From positions 1,302,001 through 1,366,000 of the forward strand of contig NZ_CP151726.1 of assembly GCF_038443385.1 (NCBI RefSeq): a stretch of 64,000 nt of DNA, written 5' to 3'. How positions within the stretch are numbered: position 1 is the first letter of the stretch; the number at the start of each line of letters is the position of its first letter. Source of the DNA: Stieleria varia. Its GTDB lineage: Bacteria > Planctomycetota > Planctomycetia > Pirellulales > Pirellulaceae. Below, piece by piece: positions 9,191 through 18,602 of this stretch. The notes beneath the pieces were generated by a model, which saw only the letters and a program-made list of their open reading frames with translations, ran no database searches and was not told the origin of the DNA. The position numbers and the translations under genes are program-made.

Positions 9191-11839
9191 ATGACTCTTC
9201 GCCTCTTTCTGGCACTCGCGGTGCCTTGCATTGCCCTGCTGAAAAGCGTCGGGCTCCACGCCCAAGCTCCGATCACAACCAGCGATTTGGTCTTCGGTGA
9301 TCGGGGCGGCGTCATCGCTGTGGAAGCCGAACATTTCGTTCGTCAAGAAATGACGGACACGCGGGCGTTCTATCTCACACACCAGGAACTCACGCCTGAG
9401 ATCTCGCCCGATGGTGATCCCAACCATGTCGCCGGTGCCAGCGGGGGAGCCTACCTGGAAATCCTGCCCGACACGCGTCGTACTCACGACGATCGCCTGA
9501 TCAAGGGAACAAACTTCGCCCCCGAACCGGGCAAGATGGCAGTCGTCAGCTACCAAGTCGACGTGCCAGCGGCAGGTCGCTATTACGTTTGGGTGCGCGC
9601 CCACTCCACCGGCGGCGAAGACAACGGGCTGCATGTCGGACTCGATGGCCAATGGCCCGAGTCCGGACAACGACTGCAGTGGTGCGAGGGCAAAAAGACT
9701 TGGCGATGGGAAAGCAAGCAGCGCACCGAAGCAGAGCATTGCGGCGAGCCGTACAAGATTTTCTTGGACATTGATTCTCCAGGCCGACACGTGGTTTCCT
9801 TCTCGATGCGCGAAGACGGTTTCGAGTTCGACAAGTGGTTGATGACAACCAATCGTGACTTTCCCCGTCCAACCGGCTTGGGACCGGAACCTGTGGTGCT
9901 TGCCGGCACAGCCCCCAAAGCATTCAAGTTTGTCCAAGCATTAGCTGCCACGCCCTCAGACTCGACCGATGCGTCCCAGCAAGCCAGCCAATCACCGCTC
10001 CGACAACCACGACAAGCCGATGGTGAGGGAACCGTCACGATCACAGGTACACTGCAACAGTGGCACAAGATCACACTGACGATCGATGGACCGTTCGCCC
10101 ACGAGCAAGACAACGCTCCGAACCCTTTCCTGGATCGACGCCTGACGGTCACCTTTCGACACAGCGACGGAACTCAGTACAACATTCCCGGCTTCTTTGC
10201 CGCCGACGGCGATGCCGCCAACAGCGGTGCCGAGGCGGGAACAAAATGGCAAGCACGCTTTGCCCCCGATCGCACCGGTAAGTGGACGTACAAAGTCAAC
10301 TTCGTCTCAGGCGACGATGTTGCGATCAAGTTGGATGCAGCCGGCACCCCGATCGAATCCTGCAACGGCAAGTCCGGCGAGTTCCAGGTCACAGCCAGCA
10401 ACGCACCGCCGATGAGCCTGCGTGCGCAAGGTCGTTTGCAGTACGTCGGCCAGCGATACCTGCAACACGCCACCAGCAAACGGTACTTCCTCAAAGCCGG
10501 AGCCGACGCGCCCGAGACGCTGCTCGGCTACGCTGATTTCGACAACACGGTCGCAGGCAAACCGAGCAAGGTTCCGCTGAAAACGTGGGCTCCTCACCTC
10601 AAAGACTGGCGAGATGGCGATCCCACTTGGCGCAACGGCAAGGGAAAGGGACTGATCGGCGCAGTCAACTACTTGGCCGACAAAGGCTGCAATGCGTTCT
10701 CGTTCTTGACGTACAACGCCGGCGGCGATGGTGACAACGTCTGGCCTTTCGTACAACGCAATGACAAGCTTCACTACGACTGCAGCAAACTGGATCAGTG
10801 GGGCGTCGTGTTTGATCATGGCACGGATCGCGACATGTACCTGCACTTCAAAATGCAAGAGACCGAAAACGACGACAACCGAAGCGGCAAAAAAAACGCC
10901 GGCCTTGTCCCCGAAAGCTTGGACGGCGGAGACCTGGGAACGCAACGAAAACTTTATTGCCGAGAGTTGGTCGCACGTTTTGGTCACAACCTGGCTCTCA
11001 ACTGGAACCTCGGCGAAGAAAACACGCAGACGACCAAGCAACAAACCGCAATGATCGATTACATCGCAGCGCTCGATGCGTATGACCACAACATCGTCAT
11101 TCATACGTTCCCCGATCAACAGGCTAAAGTCTACGAACCGCTGCTGGGGAACAAGTCAAAATTGACCGGCGTCTCTCTGCAGAACAGCGGTATTCATGAC
11201 ACCCATCACCAGACCGTACATTGGGTCACTCAGTCCATCCAAGCCGGCAAACCTTGGATCGTCGCGTTTGACGAGTCAGGGACCGCTGCACACGGCCAAT
11301 GCCCGGACATCGGCTACGAAGGATACGATGGACACGACCGCGCCGGCAAAATGACTTACACACCTGACGAAGTTCGCCGGCAAACGTTGTGGGGTACGCT
11401 GATGGGCGGCGGCGCCGGCGTCGAGTACTACTTTGGCTACCAATACGCCCAAAATGATCTGGTCTGCGAAGACTGGCGTTCGCGTGACAAAAGCTGGGAC
11501 TACTGTCGCATCGCGTTGGACTTCTTTCGCCAAGCAGAACTGCCGCTGGAAAAGATGTTGCCCGCCGACGAGCTGATCGGCAATCCCGATCATGACAACA
11601 CCAAGTATTGCCTCGCTCTGCCAGGTGAATGCTATTTGGTTTACTTGGCGACTGTTTCAGAAACGACGTTGGATCTCTCGGGATCAAACGCCCAGTACGC
11701 CGTCTCGGTTCTCAACCCGCGAACGGGCGAAGTCAGCGAACATCCGACAACAAAGTCGGTGACCGGAGGTGCAACCGTAACACTCAACAACACCGACGGA
11801 TCCCAGAATGACTGTTTGCTGATTCTGCGCAAACGCTAA
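9191..11839 (+). CDS. Large secreted protein: carbohydrate-binding-like, DUF5060, glycosidase-like barrel, collagen-binding-type C-terminal domain
   Basis: About 882 residues. A signal peptide (1-25) is followed by a CBM6-like N-terminal region (about 30-230; VIAVEAEHF, GGAYLEILPDTR, YYVWVRAHS). A DUF5060-like beta domain (about 285-390; WHKITLTIDGPF, GKWTYKVNF) comes next. A barrel-like region follows (about 400-790; NLALNWNLGEEN, PWIVAFDESGTA). The last 85 residues resemble the putative collagen-binding domain found after DUF4038 glycosidases (YAVSVLNPRTGEV). It is probably an exported polysaccharide hydrolase; the substrate is unknown. A GTG at 9185 could also be the start. Confidence 0.72.
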   Translation: MTLRLFLALAVPCIALLKSVGLHAQAPITTSDLVFGDRGGVIAVEAEHFVRQEMTDTRAFYLTHQELTPEISPDGDPNHVAGASGGAYLEILPDTRRTHDDRLIKGTNFAPEPGKMAVVSYQVDVPAAGRYYVWVRAHSTGGEDNGLHVGLDGQWPESGQRLQWCEGKKTWRWESKQRTEAEHCGEPYKIFLDIDSPGRHVVSFSMREDGFEFDKWLMTTNRDFPRPTGLGPEPVVLAGTAPKAFKFVQALAATPSDSTDASQQASQSPLRQPRQADGEGTVTITGTLQQWHKITLTIDGPFAHEQDNAPNPFLDRRLTVTFRHSDGTQYNIPGFFAADGDAANSGAEAGTKWQARFAPDRTGKWTYKVNFVSGDDVAIKLDAAGTPIESCNGKSGEFQVTASNAPPMSLRAQGRLQYVGQRYLQHATSKRYFLKAGADAPETLLGYADFDNTVAGKPSKVPLKTWAPHLKDWRDGDPTWRNGKGKGLIGAVNYLADKGCNAFSFLTYNAGGDGDNVWPFVQRNDKLHYDCSKLDQWGVVFDHGTDRDMYLHFKMQETENDDNRSGKKNAGLVPESLDGGDLGTQRKLYCRELVARFGHNLALNWNLGEENTQTTKQQTAMIDYIAALDAYDHNIVIHTFPDQQAKVYEPLLGNKSKLTGVSLQNSGIHDTHHQTVHWVTQSIQAGKPWIVAFDESGTAAHGQCPDIGYEGYDGHDRAGKMTYTPDEVRRQTLWGTLMGGGAGVEYYFGYQYAQNDLVCEDWRSRDKSWDYCRIALDFFRQAELPLEKMLPADELIGNPDHDNTKYCLALPGECYLVYLATVSETTLDLSGSNAQYAVSVLNPRTGEVSEHPTTKSVTGGATVTLNNTDGSQNDCLLILRKR

Positions 11840-11908
11840 TGGGTTCCAGTAGACGAAGTGAGTGCTGGCTAAGTTGTATTGCGACCTGCAATGGTGAGCG
11901 GCAAGAAG

Positions 11909-12069
11909 CTAGTGGTCTGGGACAACTTATTTTTAGGGTAGTGGATCTTGTTAAAGATCCTGTAGCTTATTTTTAGGGTAGTGGATCTTGTTAAAGATCC
12001 TGTAGCGGTGGGATCTTTGGCAAGATCCACTACGTTAAACCCTAACTTTTAGCTGTTCCAGACCACTAG
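11909..12069. repeat. MITE-like element, family C
   Basis: 161 bp bounded by inverted repeats CTAGTGGTCTGG and CCAGACCACTAG, perfect over 12 bp and continued imperfectly to about 21. Inside is a direct repeat of about 40 bp (GTAGTGGATCTTG.., near 11938 and 11978), then an opposite-facing copy (GCAAGATCCACTAC). It is the main content of the 480-bp gap between the two flanking genes. Confidence 0.7.
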
Positions 12070-12325
12070 TGCATGCCCGCAGTGCGCTAGAGAGCGTCCC
12101 ACTTAAAACGCAGCGGGATCAAAGTATTTAGCGGGAATTTGCCTTCAATCCCAAACACCTCAACGTAACTCTAAGCGGATGACACAACCATCCGAAGCGG
12201 GACGCGGCGTTCTCCCTTTGACAGCGTCCCAATTGCCCTCGCGGTAGGATTACCAAGTTGTTGCGATCGGTGGTGGTCCAACGCCAACTGAATTCAGAAC
12301 TGAAATCAATTGCGAAAGGTATTTT

Positions 12326-13381
12326 GTGAAGAATACAACACGTGTCGCCGCAGTCTGTCTTGTGCTTGCACCAATATTCCTGCCAGCGATTCAAACTACC
12401 AATGCTTGCAGTCGAGCGGTGTACTTTGGCAAGGCGGGGCAGACGGTGACGGGTCGAACCATGGACTGGCGGGAAGACATGCAATCCAACCTGTGGATCT
12501 TCCCCCGTGGCATGCAGCGGGACGGAGGCATGGGAGAGCAAGGGTTTGCTTGGACGAGCCAGTACGGCAGCGTCGTCGCTTCGATCTACGAAGGCGGGAC
12601 GTCAGACGGCATGAATGAGAAAGGGCTGGTCGCCAATCTTTTATTCTTGGTCGAAAGCGAATACCCAGATCCCAACAAAGATCCGCGTCCAAAGATGTCC
12701 ATTGCTGCTTGGACACAATATGTGCTGGACAGCTTCGCGACCGTGGAAGAAGCCGTCGATGAAATGAGCAAAGAACCGTTCTGTATCGTTGGCGTCGTGG
12801 CTCCCAACGGCGTGGCAGGTACGATCCATTTGTCCATTTCCGACCCATCCGGTGATTCGGCAATTTTCGAGTACATCAATGGCAAGCTCGTTATCCACCA
12901 TGGCAGACAGTACCAAGTGATGACCAACTCGCCGATTTACGATCAGCAGTTGGCGCTCAATGAATACTGGCAGCAGATTGGCGGAACCGTGATGCTGCCG
13001 GGCACAAACCGAGCCGCCGATCGTTTTGCCAGAGCAAGCTTTTACATCAACGCGACCACGCAATCAGCCGACCCGCGTGAGGCGACCGCGGCAGTCTTCA
13101 GCGTGATGCGAAACGTAAGCGTACCGCGAGGGATCAGCACGCCCGACCAGCCGAACATTTCCTCAACCATCTGGCGCACGGTCGCCGATCAGAAGAACCT
13201 CGTTTACTTCTTTGAAGATACCGCCAGTCCCAGTCTCCTGTGGGTTGATCTGAAACAAATCAATTTTGAAGCGAGCTCAGGAGTACGCAAACTGCAACTC
13301 CATGGAAACCCTGGCCTGGGAGGCAATCAGACGGACAACTTCAAAGCCTCGGCTCCGTTCATGTTCCTGGCACCGGAATAA
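12326..13381 (+). CDS. Secreted linear-amide C-N hydrolase (choloylglycine hydrolase/penicillin V acylase family)
   Basis: 351 residues. A signal peptide ends at Ala27 and leaves Cys28 at the N-terminus (NAC-SRAVYFG), the expected Ntn-hydrolase nucleophile after cleavage. Family features follow: TGRTMDW, GMNEKGLVANLLFL, VMTNSPIYDQQL and the Asn/Arg segment LPGTNRAADRF. Members hydrolyse non-peptide amides such as bile salts, penicillin V or N-acyl homoserine lactones; which one cannot be told here. The start is GTG, with AAAGG 6-7 bases upstream. The signal peptide suggests periplasmic or extracellular action. Confidence 0.85.
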   Translation: MKNTTRVAAVCLVLAPIFLPAIQTTNACSRAVYFGKAGQTVTGRTMDWREDMQSNLWIFPRGMQRDGGMGEQGFAWTSQYGSVVASIYEGGTSDGMNEKGLVANLLFLVESEYPDPNKDPRPKMSIAAWTQYVLDSFATVEEAVDEMSKEPFCIVGVVAPNGVAGTIHLSISDPSGDSAIFEYINGKLVIHHGRQYQVMTNSPIYDQQLALNEYWQQIGGTVMLPGTNRAADRFARASFYINATTQSADPREATAAVFSVMRNVSVPRGISTPDQPNISSTIWRTVADQKNLVYFFEDTASPSLLWVDLKQINFEASSGVRKLQLHGNPGLGGNQTDNFKASAPFMFLAPE

Positions 13382-13572
13382 GTGCCCGGGGGACGCCAGA
13401 AACGCTCAAGCCTCTCGTACGTGTGCTTGGGTGGGGCAGGTTTGCAACCTGCCGTTGATTCGCAGCGGCAGACAGTTGGACTTTGTGTTGTGATCGGCCA
13501 GCAAAGGATTTGAATCTGACGGTTCATTCGCAAAGATGTATTCAAGCTTGGGGTTGCGGCACTACATCACTT
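13382..13572. other. Intergenic region with short palindrome
   Basis: It contains the palindrome GGCAGGTTTGCAACCTGCC (13435-13453). No gene is seen. Confidence 0.4.
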
Positions 13573-13860
13573 TCAGGCATTTGGCACACGATTCCGAATG
13601 ATCTTGGTGGTGGGGTCCCCCGGCATGATCGTGTCACACCACATTTCATTCTCGAACACATAGCGGACTTGGATCGCAACTGCTTCTTGGGCGGCGAACG
13701 AGTCTCTTGCTTCCGCCAATGTCACGGTGGCATCGGTCCGAGCCGACTTAAGCTGCACGTGCTGCACATCAGATCCGTCACGCAAGTCGTCAAACAACTG
13801 CAAGACCTGATCGGCCGACCATTCGGCTTGCAGGATCTCGCTGATATCGTCATTCATCAT
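13573..13860 (-). CDS. Small acidic hypothetical protein
   Basis: 95 residues starting MMNDDISEILQAEW. It is acidic, soluble, has no signal peptide or membrane segment, and shows a mixed alpha/beta pattern (DQVLQLFDDLRDGSDV, AIQVRYVFENEMWCD). I do not recognise the family. Codon choice and amino-acid composition look like a real gene, unlike the shadow frames around it. The start has GGAGG (13870-13874) at 10 bases distance on the complementary reading. It lies just outside the repeat array. Confidence 0.55.
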   Translation of the reverse strand: MMNDDISEILQAEWSADQVLQLFDDLRDGSDVQHVQLKSARTDATVTLAEARDSFAAQEAVAIQVRYVFENEMWCDTIMPGDPTTKIIRNRVPNA

Positions 13861-13885
13861 CGCGAACCTCGGAGGAAACTTGTTG

Positions 13886-14278
13886 GTAGAAGATTGTCAG
13901 GGGAGGATTCACGGTGGGGGGCTCTTCAAAATTTTCTACCAATTCCTTCCGCCGGCAAGTGATGGGCATGCGGGCGACGTTGAGACGATTTGGTAGAAGA
14001 TTGTCGGGGTAGAAGATTGCAGGGGTAGGAGATTGCAGGAGTAGAAGATTGTCGGGGGAGGATGCACGGTGGGGGGCTCTTCAAAATTTTCTACCCGCAA
14101 TTTTCTACCCGCAATTTTCTACCCGCAATTTTCTACCCGCAATTTTCTACCCGTCATTTTCTACCCGTCATTTTCTACCCGTCATTTTCTACCCGTCATT
14201 TTCTACCCGTCATTTTCTACCCGTCATTTTCTACCCGTCATTTTCTACCCGTCATTTTCTACCCGTCATTTTCTACCC
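13886..14278. repeat. Compound tandem repeat array with opposite-facing units
   Basis: Two related repeat types face each other. Left: four 16-bp units GTAGAAGATTGCAGGG (13993-14056, with variants). Right: thirteen 14-bp units, four TTTTCTACCCGCAA then nine TTTTCTACCCGTCA, plus a partial unit (14087-14278). The right units are nearly the reverse complement of the left ones. A 55-bp block (13886-13940) recurs at 14041-14094 and itself begins GTAGAAG and ends TTCTAC. The 14-bp period keeps all forward frames open, which produces spurious ORFs. The end of the array overlaps the stop codon of the napF-like gene. Confidence 0.9.
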
Positions 14279-15088
14279 TTTCTTGCTCGGCCGCTCAAAG
14301 GCGGGCATCAGCAGGATGGCGTTTTCGGGTGCCGGACATACGTAGCGGCATACTCCGCATCCGGTGCAGGTGTCTTCGATGACGATCGGCTTGCCTTGAG
14401 TGACTTCAATGGCGCCCTCGACGGGGCAACGTTCGCTGCACACGGTGCAAGTGGTGTGGTGATGAGCCAAGCATAGGTGCTCAATCACACGGGCGGTGCC
14501 CATGATCGGCGGGATCGTGTCGATCAGCACACCAGGCTTGCACGATGCGATGCAAGGAAAGTCTTCGCACATCATGCACGCGGAAGTGTCGGCTTCGATG
14601 ACAGGCGTGCCGGCGATATTTCCGAGTCGATCGGGTGCTTGGACAATCGCGTCATAAGGGCACGCGGTGAGGCAGTCGCCACATCGGGTGCATCCGGTGA
14701 GGAATTGAAATTCGTCGATCGCTCCCGGCGGACGATGCACAGGGATGGTTCGCGATACCGATCGGTTGCCAAGATCAGTCGGCGGCACCGGGTCGATATT
14801 GATGCCACCGATGCTGCGTGGTGGCTGCGTCGCTGGCTCTGGTTGGTGCGGTTTGGGTAGCCGAGTGACCAACGGTACAAACCGGTCCGACGGAATCAGT
14901 CGCCAGAAACGTCCTTGGAGTAGATCGCGGCGGCTTTGATTGGCGCGAGCGGGGCGGAATAGAAGCGTCCAGAGAAAAGCGGGAAGCCAAAGAGCAGCAA
15001 AGGCGATTCGCTTGATCGCCGACGACTTCGTCCTGGCAGTACGGTCGTCCTCCTCTGCATCACTCCGGCTCTCGCGACTTTGCGTCAA
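14273..15088 (-). CDS. NapF/NapG-like polyferredoxin of the nitrate reductase operon
   Basis: 271 residues with four [4Fe-4S] motifs: CTRCGDCLTAC, CMMCEDFPCIASC, CTVCSERC and CTGCGVCRYVC. The N-terminus has a hydrophobic stretch (IAFAALWLPAFLWTLLF) and a NapF-like SRRDLLQGRFWR box. NapF and NapG proteins carry electrons or assist NapA maturation. It is the last gene of napD-napA-napB-like-napF. It starts with TTG preceded by GGAGAG and lies 12 bp after the cytochrome gene. The TAG stop lies inside the first unit of the adjacent repeat array. NapF and NapG cannot be separated with certainty. Confidence 0.8.
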   Translation of the reverse strand: MTQSRESRSDAEEDDRTARTKSSAIKRIAFAALWLPAFLWTLLFRPARANQSRRDLLQGRFWRLIPSDRFVPLVTRLPKPHQPEPATQPPRSIGGINIDPVPPTDLGNRSVSRTIPVHRPPGAIDEFQFLTGCTRCGDCLTACPYDAIVQAPDRLGNIAGTPVIEADTSACMMCEDFPCIASCKPGVLIDTIPPIMGTARVIEHLCLAHHHTTCTVCSERCPVEGAIEVTQGKPIVIEDTCTGCGVCRYVCPAPENAILLMPAFERPSKKG

Positions 15089-15100
15089 ATTTCTCTCCGG

Positions 15101-15910
15101 CTATTTTGTAACGACATCCAGTGGTGGCAGCATCGGCACAGATTCCGGACCGTACCATTCCGCTTCGGGCATTTGGTCCAGCGTTGCAGAGGGGGCGTGG
15201 CATTGGGTGCAGTTGGTTCGCCACGGGTGCGTTGATTCCATTCCGGCCCATCCGTTGGGTCCGCCGTGACACGCGTTACAGTTCTCGCGCATCCACTGTG
15301 AGTGTGGGATTGTCGGCGGTGCTCCCTGGTACGCTCGCTTGCCTGCTTTCGGTGCCGGCAGTCCGACAAAACTCGATTCGACCGATGTGCCAGCGTCTTG
15401 GAACGGTGCCGGCGGCATCGGTGCGTGACACTGAGTGCAATTGCCCAGGAACGGGTGAGACATCACGCTGGCTTTTAAGCCCGCCATCTGCACGCCGCTA
15501 CCATGACAAGCGTAACAAGCTGCGTCTGTCGTGTTTTCAATCGGGTGCGGAATGATCGGCGGAGCACCGTTGAAGGCGCGACGCGACGCCCGAAGTTTGC
15601 CGGACGCTTCTTTCTCCGATTTGCTCGGCTCGATTTTGGCGTAGAGATCGTACTGCGGCTGCGACAACGATTGCCGCTGGGCTTGCCAGGCCTTCGTCGG
15701 ACCCATCGGTGTTTCGGCAATGTCGGCGTACGACACCGCGGGGATAAGCTTCGGATTTTCCTCGATCTTTTCATTGTCGAATTTCGCGACGAGCGCCGGT
15801 TCATGCAAACCGTCAGGTTGCGGCACACCGTCCATGATGCCGACAAAGAAACCGACCACCGCGATGGCGATGATGCAGGAAAAAAAGATCGGTGCAAGTC
15901 GTCGCATCAT
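15101..15910 (-). CDS. Tetraheme NapB-like cytochrome c, nitrate reductase electron-transfer subunit
   Basis: About 269 residues from the ATG at 15910, which overlaps the napA stop (ATGA). One N-terminal anchor (FFSCIIAIAVVGFFVGIM) leads to a periplasmic domain with four CxxCH haem sites: CYACH, CTQCH, CNACH and CTQCH. Each pair sits in a repeated frame (GAPPIIPHP.. and GAPPTIPHS.., then HPFLGNCTQCH and HPWRTNCTQCH). The protein therefore looks like a duplicated NapB module, where ordinary NapB has two haems. It probably passes electrons to NapA. An ORF extension to 15949 exists but would overlap napA further. Confidence 0.8.
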   Translation of the reverse strand: MMRRLAPIFFSCIIAIAVVGFFVGIMDGVPQPDGLHEPALVAKFDNEKIEENPKLIPAVSYADIAETPMGPTKAWQAQRQSLSQPQYDLYAKIEPSKSEKEASGKLRASRRAFNGAPPIIPHPIENTTDAACYACHGSGVQMAGLKASVMSHPFLGNCTQCHAPMPPAPFQDAGTSVESSFVGLPAPKAGKRAYQGAPPTIPHSQWMRENCNACHGGPNGWAGMESTHPWRTNCTQCHAPSATLDQMPEAEWYGPESVPMLPPLDVVTK

Positions 15911-18327
15911 GACGGCGCCTCGGCCAGTTTCTTCACGCGCGCGGCGCATTTCTTGTAGTCCGGCTGTTTAGAAAACGGATCGTGAGCGTCCAGCGTGCAG
16001 TTGTTGATCAGCTTCGTTTCGTCAAAAAAGGGAACGAAGATTGTTCCGCGTGGTGGGCGACCACGACCATCGATCCAGACCGGCAACTCGCATTTCCCGC
16101 GACGTGACTCGACGATCACCCGTTCGCCTTGGCGGATATTGGCTGCCTTGGCGTCTTCCGGATTCATTTCGAGATAGGCCGTCGGCATCGCCCGAGAGAG
16201 TTGTGAAACGCGTCGCGTCATCGTGCCGCTATGCCAATGCTCCAGCACGCGACCGGTACACAGCCACATCGGAAACTCCTCATCAGGCATCTCCGGTGGC
16301 GGAGCATATTCGTGGAACCAAATCTGGGCGCGGCCGTCGTTGGTCGAGGAATGATAGAAATCGAACTCTTGTCCCGCGGTGACAAACGGATCGTCAAACC
16401 CCGAGAACCGGAATTTGGTTTCTCGCCACGATCCGTCATCTTGCTCAACGACCGGCCAACGCAACCCGCGTGCTTTCACGTATTCATCGTACGGCGCGAG
16501 GTTCTTATGCTTCATCGTCGTGAATTGACGGTACTCCTCAAACAGATGCTTATCGACGTTGGTATCGTAGTAATGATCAAACTCCCAAATGGGAATTTCT
16601 TCCCCGGCTTCGTTCTTCACCGCGAAGATGAACTCGCCGTCCTTGTCTTTCATCCCTTCGTAGCCCATCTCGAACAACTTATGCGCGATCGCGATCGTCA
16701 TCCAGCAATCATCGCGAGCCTCACCGGGCGGATCGACCATTTTGAACCATTGCTGCGTTCGCCGTTCACTGTTGCCATACACGCCGTTCTTTTCCACCCA
16801 CATCGCCGCAGGCAAAATCAAATCGGCCAAAACAGTCGTCGCGGTCGGGTACACATCGCTGACGATTAGAAATTTATCTTCGAGACCTTGCTTGTCGTTG
16901 AACAACGCGTTCAAGTTCGGCAGCGTCTGGCCGGGGTTGGTGACTTGCACGAACATCGTCGTGATGTCCCCGCCCTGGGATGTCGGTTTCGTGAACTGCT
17001 CGAACATCTTCACCGTGTGATATCCGGGGGTGGCGTTGATGCTGCCGGGCGACAAGTTCCAGAACCCTTCGCATTGCTCGCGGTGCTCTGGATTGGCAAC
17101 AACACGACCACCAGGCAACGCGTGCGCAAGCGTGCCAACTTCGCGAACCGTGCCGCACGCCGAAGGTTGACCGGTCAGGCTGGTCGGCGCGTCGCCGGGC
17201 CGACCGAAATGGCCCGATAGCAAGTGAACACCATGAACCAACGAATTGATCGCGGTGCCCATTGTGTGTTGATTCATCCCCATGCACCACAGCGATGTGA
17301 TGCGGATGTCGTGGTTACCGAACAAGTCAGCCAGCATTCGGATCTGATCCGCAGGCACGCCCGACAGTTCTTCGACCCGTTCCGGCGTGTACTTGGCGAT
17401 GCGTTTGCGAAACTCTGCTTCGCTGATCTGTTCGCCCTGCAGCGTCGGCGTCAGTTCTTCGGCGCCGCGGAAGTTACAGTGTTTCTCGACGAATGACTTG
17501 TCGTAGTTGTTGTTCTCGATGAGTAAATGCATGATGCCCAGCGAGATTGCCACGTCGCCGTGCGGCTTCATTTCCAGATAATCGTTGGCCGCATCGGTTG
17601 TGCGTGTTTTCCGAGTGCCGATGTCGATAATGCGAACCGTCTCGCCGCGCGATCGCCGGTCGGTAACGCGCGAGAACAACACCGGGTGCATTTCAGCCGG
17701 GTTATTACCCCAGGTGATCAGCACGTCACACTCGTCGAGATCTTGATAGCAACCGGCCGGTTCGTCGACTCCGTAGGTTGCCAAGAAACCGGTCACGGCC
17801 GACGCCATGCAGAGTCGTGCGTTGGGGTCGATGTGATTATTGCCCAGGCCGCCCTTCATAAACTTTTGAGCAGCATAGCCTTCGGGGATCGTCCATTGCC
17901 CGCTGCCATAAAATGCGAATGTCTGAGGGGAATCAAAGATACGTTTGGCGATCGTTTCGATCGCTTCGTCCCATTCAATTTCCGTCAGCTTGCCGTCTTT
18001 GCGGAGCAGCGGATTGGTCAGGCGGTCTTTGCCATAAAGGATGCCGCCGACGTGATAGCCTTTGACGCACAACAATCCCTTATTGACGTCGGCGGCCTTG
18101 TCACCGGCAATCGCAACGACGCGTCCATCTTCCACGCCGACTTGCACGTGGCAACCGGTCCCGCAGAAACGACACGGCGCCTTGTTCCACGTCATGCCTT
18201 CACCCGTCGGCAAATCGTCAACGGCTTGGTCGGCGTGAACCACCGGCAACGATGTGTTGCCCGCGACCATCGAACCGGCCGCCGCCATCGCGGCTGACTT
18301 CAAGAAACTGCGACGTTTGGCATCCAT
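15907..18327 (-). CDS. napA: Periplasmic nitrate reductase catalytic subunit
   Basis: 806 residues, full length. A Tat signal (RRSFLK at 5-10, then a hydrophobic stretch and HA cleavage) directs the folded molybdoprotein to the periplasm. The [4Fe-4S] cluster is bound by Cys52, Cys55, Cys59 and Cys87 (CRFCGTGC, KGLLCVKG). Cys173 in ARLCMASAV is the expected molybdenum ligand. Later motifs include TWGNNPAEMHP and the C-terminal molybdopterin-dinucleotide-binding domain (LCTGRVLEHWHSGTMTRR). It reduces nitrate to nitrite. The start overlaps the napD stop by one base. Confidence 0.95.
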   Translation of the reverse strand: MDAKRRSFLKSAAMAAAGSMVAGNTSLPVVHADQAVDDLPTGEGMTWNKAPCRFCGTGCHVQVGVEDGRVVAIAGDKAADVNKGLLCVKGYHVGGILYGKDRLTNPLLRKDGKLTEIEWDEAIETIAKRIFDSPQTFAFYGSGQWTIPEGYAAQKFMKGGLGNNHIDPNARLCMASAVTGFLATYGVDEPAGCYQDLDECDVLITWGNNPAEMHPVLFSRVTDRRSRGETVRIIDIGTRKTRTTDAANDYLEMKPHGDVAISLGIMHLLIENNNYDKSFVEKHCNFRGAEELTPTLQGEQISEAEFRKRIAKYTPERVEELSGVPADQIRMLADLFGNHDIRITSLWCMGMNQHTMGTAINSLVHGVHLLSGHFGRPGDAPTSLTGQPSACGTVREVGTLAHALPGGRVVANPEHREQCEGFWNLSPGSINATPGYHTVKMFEQFTKPTSQGGDITTMFVQVTNPGQTLPNLNALFNDKQGLEDKFLIVSDVYPTATTVLADLILPAAMWVEKNGVYGNSERRTQQWFKMVDPPGEARDDCWMTIAIAHKLFEMGYEGMKDKDGEFIFAVKNEAGEEIPIWEFDHYYDTNVDKHLFEEYRQFTTMKHKNLAPYDEYVKARGLRWPVVEQDDGSWRETKFRFSGFDDPFVTAGQEFDFYHSSTNDGRAQIWFHEYAPPPEMPDEEFPMWLCTGRVLEHWHSGTMTRRVSQLSRAMPTAYLEMNPEDAKAANIRQGERVIVESRRGKCELPVWIDGRGRPPRGTIFVPFFDETKLINNCTLDAHDPFSKQPDYKKCAARVKKLAEAPS

Positions 18328-18602
18328 TATTCTAGATTCCTGATTGATTCTCGTTCTGCGGTTTCGTTATCCTCGTCAAATGCGACCATGGCAACCGCTA
18401 AGTCGATCACTCCAGGTAACTCTCGGACCATATTCCATATTTGTTGGTCGCGGCGTTTGTCGGCCGAGTCGACAACGATCGCTAGTTTGCTGCCGCTAGC
18501 ATTTCCGATTTCGATTTCGGGCACTTCGTGCAGAGATTCTATCGCCGCGGAATGCTCCTCAACTTGCGAGGCGAACGTGATGACCAAGCCGCTAATAGGC
18601 AC
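18327..18602 (-). CDS. napD: NapD chaperone for NapA signal peptide
   Basis: About 91 residues from the GTG at 18602: MPISGLVITFASQ, followed by the compact ferredoxin-like fold with KLAIVVDSADK and ELPGVIDLAVAMVAFDED. NapD binds the Tat signal of NapA and holds back its export until the cofactor is inserted. A longer frame starts with TTG at 18638, but NapD normally begins just before the ISG strand. It is first in the operon and its TAA overlaps the napA ATG by one base. Confidence 0.82.
   Translation of the reverse strand: MPISGLVITFASQVEEHSAAIESLHEVPEIEIGNASGSKLAIVVDSADKRRDQQIWNMVRELPGVIDLAVAMVAFDEDNETAERESIRNLE

Noticed and set aside
14049-14476. Overlapping plus-strand open frames (about 98, 106 and 135 codons) in three frames across the 14-bp array
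   Set aside because: The 14-bp period without stops opens all three forward frames and repeats FSTRHFLPVIFYP. It is an artefact of the repeat.
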